DNA of 64,000 nucleotides from Gigaspora margarita (lineage: Eukaryota > Glomeromycota > Glomeromycetes > Diversisporales > Gigasporaceae): contig WTPW01000429.1 in assembly GCA_009809945.1 (NCBI GenBank), positions 321,119 through 385,118 on the forward strand, in the 5' to 3' direction. The position numbers were made by a program, and so were the translations under genes. The notes below the pieces were generated by a model, which worked only from the letters and a program-made list of their open reading frames with translations, searched no databases and was not told the origin of the DNA. Below are positions 11,979-22,699 of this stretch, one piece after another. Position 1 is the first letter of the stretch. Each line of letters starts with the position of its first letter.

Positions 11979-12701
11979 TTGGTAATGAAGTTATAAGAGA
12001 GTTAACAGAAAGAAAAAAATATAATTATATGTTTAATACAGTATATATAATAATATTGTTAAAATATATAATAGATGTAATGTAAACATATTTAGGAAAA
12101 AACGTAGGTTTCTGTAAAGCTATTATTTATTCTTTACCAGGATTCGGCATTTTAAAAATTTCATATTAACATTTATGTTATAGTAATCACATAACTTATA
12201 TAAACTAAATTTGAATAAATGATAAATAATAATAAACTTGAAAATTTGCACTTTTTATTTTTTGGAATAATACAAGACAATTGTTGTGACTTATAAATAG
12301 ATAAATCGTTTTAAATTTAATGTCTTGTATTCACTAAAATGAAGCGAATTGACAAAATGCGCAGATATTTTCATCGGCGCACCCAAGAATTTGCCAATTA
12401 ACCATAGAAATATTTAATTCTTTTTTTTTTGATTTTAATGTCAAATTATACATATAACTAGTAAAATAATAGTCATAGAGACAAAATTTTATTTATAGAA
12501 TGCACACAAATATTGGCTTTATTGTGAATTTATTAAAACTCAATAATAAATTTACGATACATGCAAATCATGAACTAGTATTTTAAATATAAAAGTAAAC
12601 ATAAGTAATTATGCTATTTTACGTTAATATAAAGTATCGTTAGTAATTTACTTTTGATTGTCTTCCTTCGTTTTTTATTTTATTTATTAACAGATAATTC
12701 A
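11979..12701. other. AT-rich spacer, 3' flank of the repeat-protein gene
   Basis: I see no gene or structured element. The part next to 12,702 is the likely 3' UTR and terminator region of the minus-strand gene that ends there. Confidence 0.4.
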
Positions 12702-14297
12702 TTATTGAGATCTTGATTTCAAACTCTTGGTTCCTATGACTCTTTTTATAACGTGTTCATGCTTTTTGGCGCTGCTACTGCTTGAAGATTGAACATGCCC
12801 NTCTTTTACAAAGGAGTTTTTACTTGCATCGAATTTGCTTCCATCTTTACTTTTTGAGGCGCTAACAGTGTTTGAAGAACCTTGAGAATGTTCACCTTGT
12901 TCAAAGGAGCCTTTGCTGGCATCGTATGAATTTNCGCCTTTTTTGGCGCTAACTTTGCTTTNTGAGCCTTGAGAAAATCCATCGAATTCATTNGAGCTTT
13001 TGCTTGCATCGAATTTGCTTCCACCTTTACCTTTTGAGGCGCTAACAGCGCTTGAAGAGTCTTGAGANTGTTCATTTTGTTTAAAGGCGCCTTTGCTTGC
13101 ATCGAAATGATTTCCATGACCATCTTTGGCGCTCACACCGCTTGAAGAGCTTTGAGAATGTCCATCATTTTCAAAAGATTTATTTATTGCTTCGTATTTA
13201 CTTCCATCTTTACCTTTTGAGGCGCTAACTTTGTTTAAAGAACCTTGAGCAAATCCATCGAATTTAGTTGAGCTTTTGCTTGCACCGAATGAATTTCTAC
13301 CTTTTTTGGCGTTAACTTTGCTTTCTGAGCCTTGAGAAAATCTACCGAATTCAGAGGAGCTTTTGCTTGCATCGAATTTGCTTCCATCTTTACCTTTTGA
13401 GGCGCCAACACTGCTTGAAGAGCTTTGACCATGTTCACCTTGTTTAAAGGAGCTTTTGCTGGCATCGTATGAATTTTTACCNTTTTTGGCGCTAACTTTG
13501 CTTTCTGAGCCTTGAGAAAATCCATCGAATTCATTGGAGCTTTTGCTTGCATCGAATTTGCTTCCACTTTTACCTTTTGAGGCGCTAACAGCGCTTGAAG
13601 AGTCTTGAGAATGTACACTTTGTTCAAAGGAGCCTTTGCTTGAATCGAAATGATTTCCTTTTTTATCTCCGGCATGAACTTCGCTTGAAGAGCTTTGAGT
13701 ATGCCCATTTTTTTCAAAGGAGGCTTTGCTTGCATCGAATTTGCTTCCATTTTTATCCTTTGAGGCGTGAACTTCGCTCGAAGAACCTGAAACTTGTCCA
13801 TTAGCTACGTTAGAGCTTTTACTTGAATCGAAATGATTTCCATTTTTATCTGCGGCATGAACTTTGCTTGAAGAGCTTTTAGAATTTGCACTTTCATCAA
13901 AGGACTTATTGCTTGCATCGAATTTGCTTCCATTTTTATCTTTTGANGCGTGAACTTCGCTTGAAGAACCTTTAGCAAATGCTTCATCTTCATTGGAACT
14001 TTTACTTGCAGAGAATTCACCATTTTTGTTTTTAGCTTCTACACTGGATTTGTCACTTTTACTATGTGAACCACTTTCACTAGAGGATTTAGTTTCATCG
14101 AATTTGCTTCCATGTGGCCCTTTTGAAGAGCTAACACTATTTGAAGAGCTTGAACTATGTTGGATTGATTCTGTATGTGATTCACCCGCACTAAATTTAG
14201 AACGTTTAATAAGTTCGGCTGTAGTACTAGATTCAGCCGAACTTGCGACGAGCATCATTGCATTAATGACGATTAGGAGTAATGTTGAAGACTTCAT
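12702..14297 (-). CDS. Secreted tandem-repeat protein, ~531 aa, Ser/Lys/Gly-rich
   Basis: The first in-frame Met is at 14,342, but the Met at 14,297 gives a textbook signal peptide (MKSSTLLLIVINAMMLVASS), so I prefer that start. AELIKR then offers a Kex2-type KR site about 30 residues in. The rest is about 14 units of ~33 residues. The consensus is close to SKGKDGSKFDASKSSNEFDG followed by FSQGSESKVSA. Two unit types alternate (GSKFDAS and GNHFDSS/KNSYDAS). The C-terminus, KKHEHVIKRVIGTKSL, carries another KR. It has no globular domain or membrane span. A cell-wall, matrix or effector-like role is possible but unproved. Nine or so single N bases fall inside the units, as expected for collapsed repeats or allelic variants. 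Long antisense and shifted ORFs over it are shadows of its periodicity. Confidence 0.8.
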   Translation of the reverse strand: MKSSTLLLIVINAMMLVASSAESSTTAELIKRSKFSAGESHTESIQHSSSSSNSVSSSKGPHGSKFDETKSSSESGSHSKSDKSSVEAKNKNGEFSASKSSNEDEAFAKGSSSEVHXSKDKNGSKFDASNKSFDESANSKSSSSKVHAADKNGNHFDSSKSSNVANGQVSGSSSEVHASKDKNGSKFDASKASFEKNGHTQSSSSEVHAGDKKGNHFDSSKGSFEQSVHSQDSSSAVSASKGKSGSKFDASKSSNEFDGFSQGSESKVSAKXGKNSYDASKSSFKQGEHGQSSSSSVGASKGKDGSKFDASKSSSEFGRFSQGSESKVNAKKGRNSFGASKSSTKFDGFAQGSLNKVSASKGKDGSKYEAINKSFENDGHSQSSSSGVSAKDGHGNHFDASKGAFKQNEXSQDSSSAVSASKGKGGSKFDASKSXNEFDGFSQGSXSKVSAKKGXNSYDASKGSFEQGEHSQGSSNTVSASKSKDGSKFDASKNSFVKXGHVQSSSSSSAKKHEHVIKRVIGTKSLKSRSQ

Positions 14298-14698
14298 CTT
14301 TGACGAACAATCTTTTGGAGAATTAAGCAGTATAAAAAACAATGTCTATATGTTTTTTAGTGCGAATAAACGAAGGAAGTGAGGGAAAGGAATTAAGGAT
14401 AAATATTTAAATGGGAATAATGGTAAAGTAGGGAAGGAGAGAAGAGGAGGATTTAATGAAATGAGGATTGAATGAGACAAGGAAATAACGAGGAGAATTC
14501 CATGTTATTTATAATTTTTTCGTCACTATGTAAAGAATTGAATTTTCTTAGTATTTTTCAGACTTCAAATGAATTTGTTGACAATCTTAATAATGTGTGC
14601 ATAAATTCTCAATTAAAGATGCATTTGGATTTCGATAGATGTTTCAGATATTATTAAAATAAACAATTTACCCCTTTAATTCCTTCACAAAATGAATC
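14298..14698. other. Upstream region of the secreted repeat protein
   Basis: On the minus strand it is pyrimidine-rich (about 14,365-14,400), with a TATA-like 'tttttatac' near 14,326-14,335 and an AT block near 14,400-14,412. Either may serve the minus-strand gene. A 61-aa plus-strand ORF (14,472-14,657) has no support. Confidence 0.35.
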
Positions 14699-14940
14699 GG
14701 AATTACATAGTAGTCAAAATAATATAGTGCTTTGTTATAATTCCGTTTTGATAATAACGAGATACCACATTATTGGTGAAATACATTTTTGGTCCGACTT
14801 TTTTTTTCCTTTTTAAGATCGGAATTACAAAGTGGTCGAAATAATATAGTGCTTTTGTTGTAATTCCGTTTTGATAATAACGAGGTACGACATTATTGAT
14901 TAAATGCATATTTGGTCCGACTTTTTTTTTTCCTTTTTAA
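14699..14940. repeat. Tandem duplication of a ~121-bp unit
   Basis: 'cggaattaca...tggtccgactttttttttcctttttaag' occurs twice head to tail (about 14,698-14,818 and 14,819-14,940). Each copy contains 'cggaattaca...tgtaattccg', an inverted pair, so each may be a short TIR element. The copies differ by a few substitutions. Confidence 0.8.
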
Positions 14941-15836
14941 GGAAATTTATGCCATCGCCATCTAAATTGGGTGACGTCTAATGGGTGGTCAATATATACA
15001 AATAACATGTGGATGAAGGGCTTCGATAAACCTCGTTGTCCTTCTTCCTTATTAAGGTATCAAGGTCGATAAATATTACTGCAACTATTTTTTAATTTCC
15101 TTATTTGGAGGTCAGTTAGAGCGGAGTTAAATTCAATATATGATCTACATACTGCATAAATTGCATTCTTGATATTTAGTTATAAAAATCTTCTAATTGC
15201 ATCAAAAAGGCAACTACATACCTAATTTGTTCAATGATTGCTTGAAAAAAAAAGCAAAAAAAAGTCGAAAATGCAAGAAGCGAGTGTCTAAACCTGTCTT
15301 GGAGCACTAATAAAAATTGTCGGAAGAGCAATTTTACCTATAATACCTACCCAGTCCTTTAAACTAACCTCAACTCTAGACCAATTCTAATCCTAGTTTT
15401 AGTTGCTTCGCTTTGAATGACTTTCCAAATAAGGAAATTGAAAAACGGTGCTGTAATATAAATTCTAATTCATTTAACCGTTTAACCGTTTAATTTGGCC
15501 GGCATTAAAATAATTTCGGCCCATGATCAACACAATCTGCCCGGAACTATAGAGCAATTTTTAAACATTAAATGTCACCAATCGATTCGCTATCTGGTCA
15601 AAATAAATTTCAAGATCAGGTGTAACGTAATATCAAAACAAATACACCAAACCTAACGCCTAACTCTGGTAAGCGAAATTTTTTTTAGCTTGGTGATGCT
15701 AGGGTCTTAGATGAAATTGAATACTCTTAACTAGCTTTGTGACTTATAGCAAGCTTTTTTTTTTTTCTTGAGTATATCTATTCGAAAACCAATTAAAAAA
15801 AAAACTTTGAAAAATTGTCAAAATAGTGTTTTAATA
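14941..15836. other. No gene seen
   Basis: This is mixed AT-rich DNA. Positions 15,470-15,620 ('ttaaccgtttaaccg', 'ggaactatagagcaattttt') resemble 45,690-45,790, so part of it is a dispersed repeat. Confidence 0.4.
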
Positions 15837-16003
15837 CAGTAAACTCTCTAGAAGTGCACCCTCTATAAGTGCACACCCTCTCTAAATGCACGCTCACATT
15901 TGGGCCCAATTTATATTACATGATTTCTATAAATTCACTTTTATTATTGTTTTTCTAAGTGCACATTGTTAAAGTCTGGTCCCAACTTATAGAGGGTTTA
16001 CTA
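15837..16003. mobile_element. pogo/Tc1-mariner-type MITE (TA target site)
   Basis: CAGTAAACTCTCTAGAAGTG on the left is inverted as CAACTTATAGAGGGTTTACTA on the right, with TA at both ends. About 167 bp. The internal 'tttgggcccaatttatatta' and 'gtctggtcccaac' are shared with the element at 3,365-3,538. Confidence 0.75.
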
Positions 16004-16431
16004 TACGTAACACCCTATATATCAAATCTTTAAAATTTACACGTTATATTATCTTAGAACCAATATAAAAAAAAAAATTAAAAATCATACTAGATTTTAT
16101 TCAGATATTATTTTTAAAAATGAATATTTTTCGTGACAAACCTACATAAACCTATATAACTACCTGAATATTTTTTAAATTTTCCAAATATTTCCGATTT
16201 CTTGTTATAATTTTTTTTCTGTATAAAATTATAACAAGGTTCGAAAATATTCAAAATTATGTAGGTTTTATATAGGTCTCTGTTACGAAAAATGTTCATT
16301 TTAGATTAATAATCTGAATAAAATTTGAATATGATGTTTAAATTTAATTGTTTTTTTTTATAGGGAACATGATTAAATATAGTTTGAACTATAGCATAAT
16401 TGTAAAATTAGTAAAAGCTTTGAAAAACAAA
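16004..16431. repeat. Inverted repeat around 16,090-16,320, otherwise no gene
   Basis: 'ttattcagatattatttttaaaaatgaa...tttttcgtgacaaacctacataaacct' is answered by 'aggtctctgttacgaaaaatgttcattttagattaataatctgaataaa'. This is a TIR pair ending 'tttattcagat' / 'atctgaataaa'. Probably a ~225-bp MITE (about 16,096-16,322). The 61-aa ORF inside is incidental. Confidence 0.6.
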
Positions 16432-17043
16432 CTACTTTGGTGTAACTGTAACATGACTAATTGAACTCATAGTCATAATTCCATTAATACCATTAATATC
16501 ATCATCAAAATCATAATGACCATCTGATATTATACCATTAAGATTTACATGTATAAGATCTTGTTTAAAAGTAAATATAGACCCTCCACTATCACCACAT
16601 GCTACAATAAATATATTTTCACGAAAATCTATTCCACTTGAAATAAATCCACTTAAAAATTTTACATATCCACATATAACATGTGAACGTACTCCAGAAA
16701 AACATAATAATTGTTACCCTCATAATCTGTATTCCTTATGAGTGATTATGGTTTAATGTCACCATTTAAGTAGATTAAGGCGAATATATTGGCTCTATAA
16801 GATAATTCGTTATGCCCTCAATAGAAACTGTGAATTCATCGTTAGGCGAATCCCATGGAAAGAAAAAATAAAAGTACCACAAAACAATGTCCCGCAGTTG
16901 CAATGTAATATATATTTACTCGATCTCTTGCCAAAAAAACTCACTGAACACACTTTTTCATTTTCGCTAGTTTCATTATATATATATATACCATCCCTAG
17001 CTAAGATCTTTTCAACTATATTGTCTCTACTTTCGAGTTTCAT
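16432..17043 (-). pseudogene. S1 (trypsin-like) serine protease remnant
   Basis: Read on the minus strand, 17,043-16,810 encodes an N-terminal part (ARDGIYIYNETSENEKVCSV, then SFFGKRSSKYIL). Here a trypsin fold would continue to the TAGHC block, but the text has HCNCG. After frame changes, YRANIFALIYLNGDIKP and IRNTDYEGNNYYVF are readable. The end (SHVICGYVKFLSG, VACGDSGGSIFTFKQD, HVTVTPK) holds the catalytic GDSGGS motif at about 16,585-16,602, with stop at 16,432-16,434. At least two indels and a stop break it. Such proteases form a family in Rhizophagus (established knowledge). No intact signal peptide is seen. Confidence 0.75.
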
Positions 17044-18025
17044 ATTATTTGGGCTAGACGCTTTATGATTTGTTGTATTAAAAAATATATAATATGTGAA
17101 AATTGGATAAAACTTTCAATAACATTTGTAAATGCTGCATTTCTAGTTTTACTACATGAAGTTATGACGAGCAGTAGATAAAATTTAGCTATGTTGGTTA
17201 TATTTTAAGTCCGAAATTCAATTTAGCAGTAGAATTAATTGCTCTTGAAAAGGTTAAAATTTATATAATTTCTTATTTCGGAAGTTTTTTTTTATTTGCT
17301 CAGCCCTAGTGAAGTTTAATGTAATAATATATTATTTTGTATTACATCCAGTGTTGGAAATCTTATGTTCTCATGTTCTCATGAGAACATCACTTTTAAT
17401 TTGAGAACATTTACAAAATTTAAAATGTTCTCTATTAAATTTTTTTTGAGAACATTAAGTTTGAAAAATATGTTCTCTATGTAAATATATAAAGTTATAA
17501 AAAATTATTTTATTAATATAGTAGTATAAATATTGGAGTTTATAAATATTTAATTGTTAGTTGTTGAAATAGAAGACAATTTAGTGTGTTGAATTACAGA
17601 AAGATTTTTTGAATAATATAATTTATTGGGTTATCTATTCCCAGTTTTGGTGTAATATAAAGTTGCATAGCTACATTATTCTACAGCATTGGATAGCAAA
17701 ATGCATCCACTTTTATCAATAAAACTTTAAATCATTATAGCTTTTTTAAAACAAGTTAAATCAAAAAACCCTTTGACAAATTGATAGATTTTTTTTGCTA
17801 AACTACATTTCTGTCAAAGGATTTTTTTATTGCTTTTTTTTTAAAGAAGTTATTAAAGTTAAAGTTTGTAATGATTTTAAATATTGGCATTTAATATAAA
17901 AAAAAAGAAAATATATATATTAAATTGACCAATTAGAATCAATTGCATCAAAATTAGCCAATCTGAATTGATTATTTAAGAATCAAAAATTTGTGCACTA
18001 TATAAATAGAGTGGATGTCTTATGC

Positions 18026-18784
18026 AGCATAGTGGAAGTTCGTTTTGATTGGTTGTTAAAATACCCCGGAAAAAATGTCGATCACACCTCGGATAGATTA
18101 CCGGCTATACCCGGATAAAGTTTATTACGAACTTTTAATACTCTCTAAAGACATTTTTATAGTACATTTAATATAATTTAATAATTACTGTTTTAATTTA
18201 AATTTCACGAAGTATATATCTATATTATTTATTGCATGATAAATTTATTATTTTACAAAAAATTCTTTAAATCAGTTTCGCAATACATTATTACGCATAC
18301 CCAAAAACCCTAAATACTACCACTATTACAACTTTTTTTATCTATAAACGTTATTTTATAAACTATATTCATAGCCTAAATATATAAAATAAAAGGTTTT
18401 AGAATAGTAATTCAAAATAGTACTTTTTTTTTTGTTTGTAAGGTAAACAAATCCAGTTAAAACAAAATCTCACAATTTCACTTACTAATTGCTTAGATCG
18501 CTGAACCACCTTCCCGACCTTTCAAAATATTCACTTCTCATTTAGTTTCTTGAACTGCCGTATCTCACTGTATCTCTCATTAAAAAACAGTAGGTTTAAA
18601 GATAAAAAATAGGTTGCTTAAGTTTGTTGTTTCGTCACGTATTACAAAAAAAAATTTTTATATGCCGTGACGATTTTTACTAATAAAAGTATTTTAAAAA
18701 TTACAATTGACTGTATAAATAAAAGATCATCGCCAATCATATTTATTCAAATTTTAGCCAATCAAAATGAACTTCCACTATGCT
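18026..18784. mobile_element. MULE-like non-autonomous element (9-bp TSD)
   Basis: The ends AGCATAGTGGAAGTTCGTTT and the inverse of AAATGAACTTCCACTATGCT match over about 27 bp including TTGATTGG. A 9-bp direct repeat GTCTTATGC flanks it exactly (18,017-18,025 and 18,785-18,793). Nine bases is the Mutator-superfamily size. 759 bp, non-coding. It is nested within the hAT-like element. Confidence 0.85.
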
Positions 18785-19040
18785 GTCTTATGCTGTTCAG
18801 TACTATACAAACTTTGATATACTAGTACATATAATATTATTATATTGAATATCAATTAAATCAATATTACATATAAGTTTTCAGAAATGACAACATAAAT
18901 TTTGTACAAAAAAATTACTTAGCAAATCTTTAGTTATTATAACTTAAAACTTTAGTGCTATATTTTAAAATTTATGTTAAAAATCTTTTGAATTTATAAA
19001 TTCAATAAATTCACTATAGTGAAGAAGAATAATATATTAT

Positions 19041-20011
19041 TTTTTTTGATTTCAAAGTGCTTGTCTTGGGGCATAGGCTTTATTCAGTTTACTCATCAAA
19101 AATTACACAGGGGTGAGAGTACAGACTAGCCACATGTACACTTTTGGTGTCTAATTTAAGTGGTCTGCCTGAAGGTTCTATACATGCAACACAACTATGG
19201 GAATTGCCTATTTAAACCCTCTGATCTTATCTGATCCTTGACAAATCTCAACTGATTTACCAGGCATCTGCAGTACAACACAAGTCAGTCTATCTCTTTT
19301 GACATGGCCCTTAGAACTACTTTATCCTTGATGGAAAACTTGGTAGAGTGGTACCTGTCCCACCCAGGTATTCACCTACACTTTGGTAATTTATGCATCT
19401 GCATTATACTAACACTTGTAGTTAGAGCTAACCTTAAACCACTACTGTTACCTACTTCTGCTCTTGTAAGGTTCACTCTGACCCCAGCACCCACTGCTAC
19501 TTTCCTACTGGTCCTTATACTAGTGTCCCAAACTTCCAAACTAGTTAGCCCAGAAGGGTTGATTTACTCGGTATTAGGTGCCACTATAGTTCTTTCTTCC
19601 CTTGGTACCTACTTCTATAGCATAGGTCCGTTTTCTCTAGTGCATCTCTGGCAATCAGGTTGGTGGACCCCAACTCCTTAAGGGTCAATTCATCTGGTCT
19701 TCCAACTCCAGTTTCTGGTATTCTGGTTTCAGTAGCACTATTAAAGATCTTTGCTACCTCCTTACTTGGGACTTGCCAAACAGGTTTCTATTTCTCTGGT
19801 TTCTTGAATTTGTCTGTGTAGTAATACACATTCACCCAAAAGCTCCCATTCTAGATTGTCACCAAGATTACAGATAGTACACCCAACCGATTAGTAAGAA
19901 ATTAGTTACCAGAACATAGGTCTAATTTTTCAAACTGTCACTAGTAGGATTTGAACCCTAGCCTGCTACTTGGGTGACAACTTACAATTTCCCTAAGTCA
20001 CCACACCCATG
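19041..20011 (-). mobile_element. tRNA-headed retroposon (large SINE-like), ~970 bp
   Basis: A 13-bp target duplication AATAATATATTAT flanks it (19,028-19,040 and 20,012-20,024). Read on the minus strand it starts with a tRNA-like head, runs through ~850 bp of distinctly G/C-richer sequence, shows an AATAAA about 30 bp before the end (about 19,078-19,084), and ends in an A-tract at the duplication. That is the structure of a retroposed RNA. It is long for a SINE. A 125-codon hydrophobic ORF on the opposite strand (19,304-19,681) is probably chance. It is inserted in one copy of a tandem duplication inside the hAT-like element. Confidence 0.7.
19937..20008 (-). tRNA. tRNA-derived head of the retroposon (not a working tRNA)
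   Basis: On the minus strand it has an A-box-like TGGTGACTTAGGG and a B box GGTTCAAATCC (19,947-19,957) in a good T-arm (tagg/ccta). The acceptor and anticodon stems do not pair well, so it reads as a pol III promoter relic rather than a tRNA gene. Confidence 0.6.
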
Positions 20012-20671
20012 AATAATATATTATATTTACTATATATATTTATTTAAATTTTAAACTTTAGTACAATATTTTAAAATTTATATTAAAAATCTTTTGAATT
20101 TATAAATTCAATAAATTCACTATAAGTGAAGAAGAATAATATATTATATTTACTATATTTTTTATTTATTTAAATATTCAAAAAACATTAAAGGCTTATC
20201 TAAAAACCAAATATACAAACTGGATTAAACCAATAACATCTCCAACATTATATAAAGACTTAAAATATTAAATTGTTTTTTTTTTAAAAAAATATATGAA
20301 TTATAGTTTTATATTTTTAAATATTTAGCTTTGTTTAAAATTTTAGTTAAATAAATTATATTTTTTATTATTTTATCATTAATAATTTTTTTAAATATAT
20401 TAATTAAAAATGAAAATTAAAAAATAAATAAAAGAAGTCTAAAAGTATAAGTTAAGAAAGGAATAAGAGAAAGAAAATAATTGCAAAAAGAGAAAGTGAG
20501 TGTGAAAAAGAAAGAGAGAGAAAAAGGGAGAGAAAAAGAGAGAAGAAGAGGAAAAGAGAGAAAATGTTTTTTTATTTAAGAACATAAAATAATTTTTGAG
20601 AACATTAATTAAATAAATATGTTCTCATGAGAACATAAATTTCAAAACAGATTTCTGACACTGTTTACATC

Positions 20672-22690
20672 TATATAAGTTCCACCAAAATTATCATCTA
20701 GAAAGGCCTTAAGATTTCATTCATCATAGATAAGTTCTTCTCAATATTCAAAGATTCAGCAATTTCTCTATTATCTATATTTTACAATTTTGCCTTTGTC
20801 CCTCTTAACTGTGAACTATTAAATAATTTGAAAATGTAAAAACAAATAATAAAATATTTATTAAAATATAAAATGCCTCTAATCATTAGCTTTAATCAAC
20901 AGATTAGCAATAATTTGGATGTTGAATAAAAGAATTTTAATAATTTCAATAAACTTCTTAGTTGAAAAATGAATTAAAAATTTATGATAAATTAATGATT
21001 ATGACGTGTTCTGGTCATTTCTCTGTATCCTTTTTAAAAAAGGTTTAATTAGAATTTGCAGTAATTGTCATGTGTAGTAATGTGCAAATTATAAATTTTT
21101 TAAATTTTATATGTATGATATGCACAGAGATTAAAGAATATTATGCCTGCCTAAAAAACTCTGACATACTCATCAGCTATATTTGTTAGTATAGTATTGT
21201 TTATAATTTAAAAACAATACTATTTTAATCAGATTTTGCAATAAACTATATTATTATGTTGAACTAGTATAGTATTTTTTTTTTATTAACAAACTAATCT
21301 GGTAATTATACAAATCTTGTGTAAACTTTATTACTATATAATAGAATAGCTGTGCGATAATATTGTATTAAAGCCAAGAATATAGACAAGTATAATATAA
21401 AGCTTTTGAATTAGATACAGCAATAAAAATTAATCTGGTAAAAATTCTTTATATTGTTACAAATAGAAGGCTTTGACTACTATTTTTGTCAATTAACTTA
21501 TATTTTAAAATAGTATAGCAATTTAAAAAGTATATAGGTTGCAAAATCAACATGAATAATTGAACCTGTATAAAAGGCAAAACAGTATAGTAACTAAATG
21601 TTGCACATATAGTCATATTACAACTAGTAAAAACATCTGATATAAAATATTGAAAAAGCAAAATAATGTATAAAGTTGGCATCACTAACTAAGTACTAGA
21701 CAACCAAAGATATCCAATTTCAATTAGTTGTTTTAAATTTTATAGTTTAGAAAAAATAAATTAATTGTTAATCTAAAGTACTTGGAATACTGCAACTATT
21801 GTTTATAAATTCTGGACAGTTGAAAAATTTTCAACAACTGAATCAAAAAATTACTAGATCTGAATCAATATATAAACTAATGATGTGCAGTTATTAAAAA
21901 CTAAGAAATTTGCAAGTTACAGCACATAAAATTTATAATGATCTATATACATTTTGAAAAAGATAGGTTTCACTTCTAAGCTATTTGTATCTTACAATAT
22001 AATTTATTTTCTTTATTATAACAAAAATTTTTGTTATTTCATATTTTTATACTATCTATATTTTTTTCTTTTAACAAAAAACCTTTGAAGTATCTTATTT
22101 TAAAAATAGCATTTTAAGACAATCAGTGAAAATCAAACTTGAAATTTGATTAGCATTCATATTATTACTACGTAAGCACAATGCTAAGATCCCTTTTGCA
22201 TTATAAACCAAAAATATAATGACTACACATTTTACATTATTATTTACATCTATTTTATTGAATAAAGATTGACCTTGTCATAATCCATTTAAAGATCTAA
22301 ACTGAATTCGCTTTCAAGACATATCTAAACTCAATTATTTTTAAATGTTATTTTTTTTTTTTTTACATATTTAATATAGCCTCTTGATAGTGGCTAAATG
22401 GTATTTAAATTTCATTTAGAAATACAAATTGGCTAATGTTATTTCTAACTAGATACCATATGTGTCCAAAAATAAGCTACCTTTTTTGGCCAAATAATTA
22501 CACAAAAAACATGGGTAGCTTATTTTTGAAATATTGAATTTTTTGAAAAATTGAAAAATGTACTAATAAAAAGTTGTCTGAATGACACCAAATTTTTACT
22601 ATAAATATATTTTGATATCTTGAACAAGTTTACTTAATGGCACGTTTGAGATTTACTTATTATAATTTTTTTTGCTAAAATTTATCTTAG
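20672..22690. other. AT-rich stretch without a gene
   Basis: I see no supported ORF. A 78-aa minus ORF at 21,449-21,685 lacks support. A short inverted pair ('aaaaataagctacc...ggtagcttatttttg', 22,466-22,528) is a small relative of the ends of the element at 40,519-41,535. Another TIR-type motif, 'gaacaagtttacttaatgg', is at 22,622. Confidence 0.45.
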
Positions 22691-22699
22691 TTATTACTA

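Larger units (their letters stand above)
17349..20663. mobile_element. hAT-like element without transposase, carrying nested insertions
   Basis: The left end CAGTGTTGGAAATCTTATG and the right end, inverse CAGTGTCAGAAATCTG, match, followed on both sides by 'atgttctcatgagaacat'. The flanks are ATTACATC (17,341-17,348) and TTTACATC (20,664-20,671), an 8-bp duplication with one mismatch, typical of hAT. About 3.3 kb. No transposase is visible. It contains a MULE-like element (18,026-18,784) and a tRNA-headed retroposon (19,041-20,011). A ~100-bp internal tandem duplication surrounds the latter (about 18,950-19,040 and 20,052-20,145). A purine-rich GA block lies at 20,440-20,565. Confidence 0.75.

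Noticed and set aside
12806..14382. Several ORFs of 69-188 codons overlapping the secreted repeat protein
   Set aside because: Both strands show long frames because the gene has a ~99-bp period. Only the frame with signal peptide and complete repeats is taken.
19304..19681. 125-codon hydrophobic ORF as a membrane protein
   Set aside because: It is antisense to a retroposon with tRNA head and A-tail. The ORF is explained by the higher G+C of the body; no promoter or domain.
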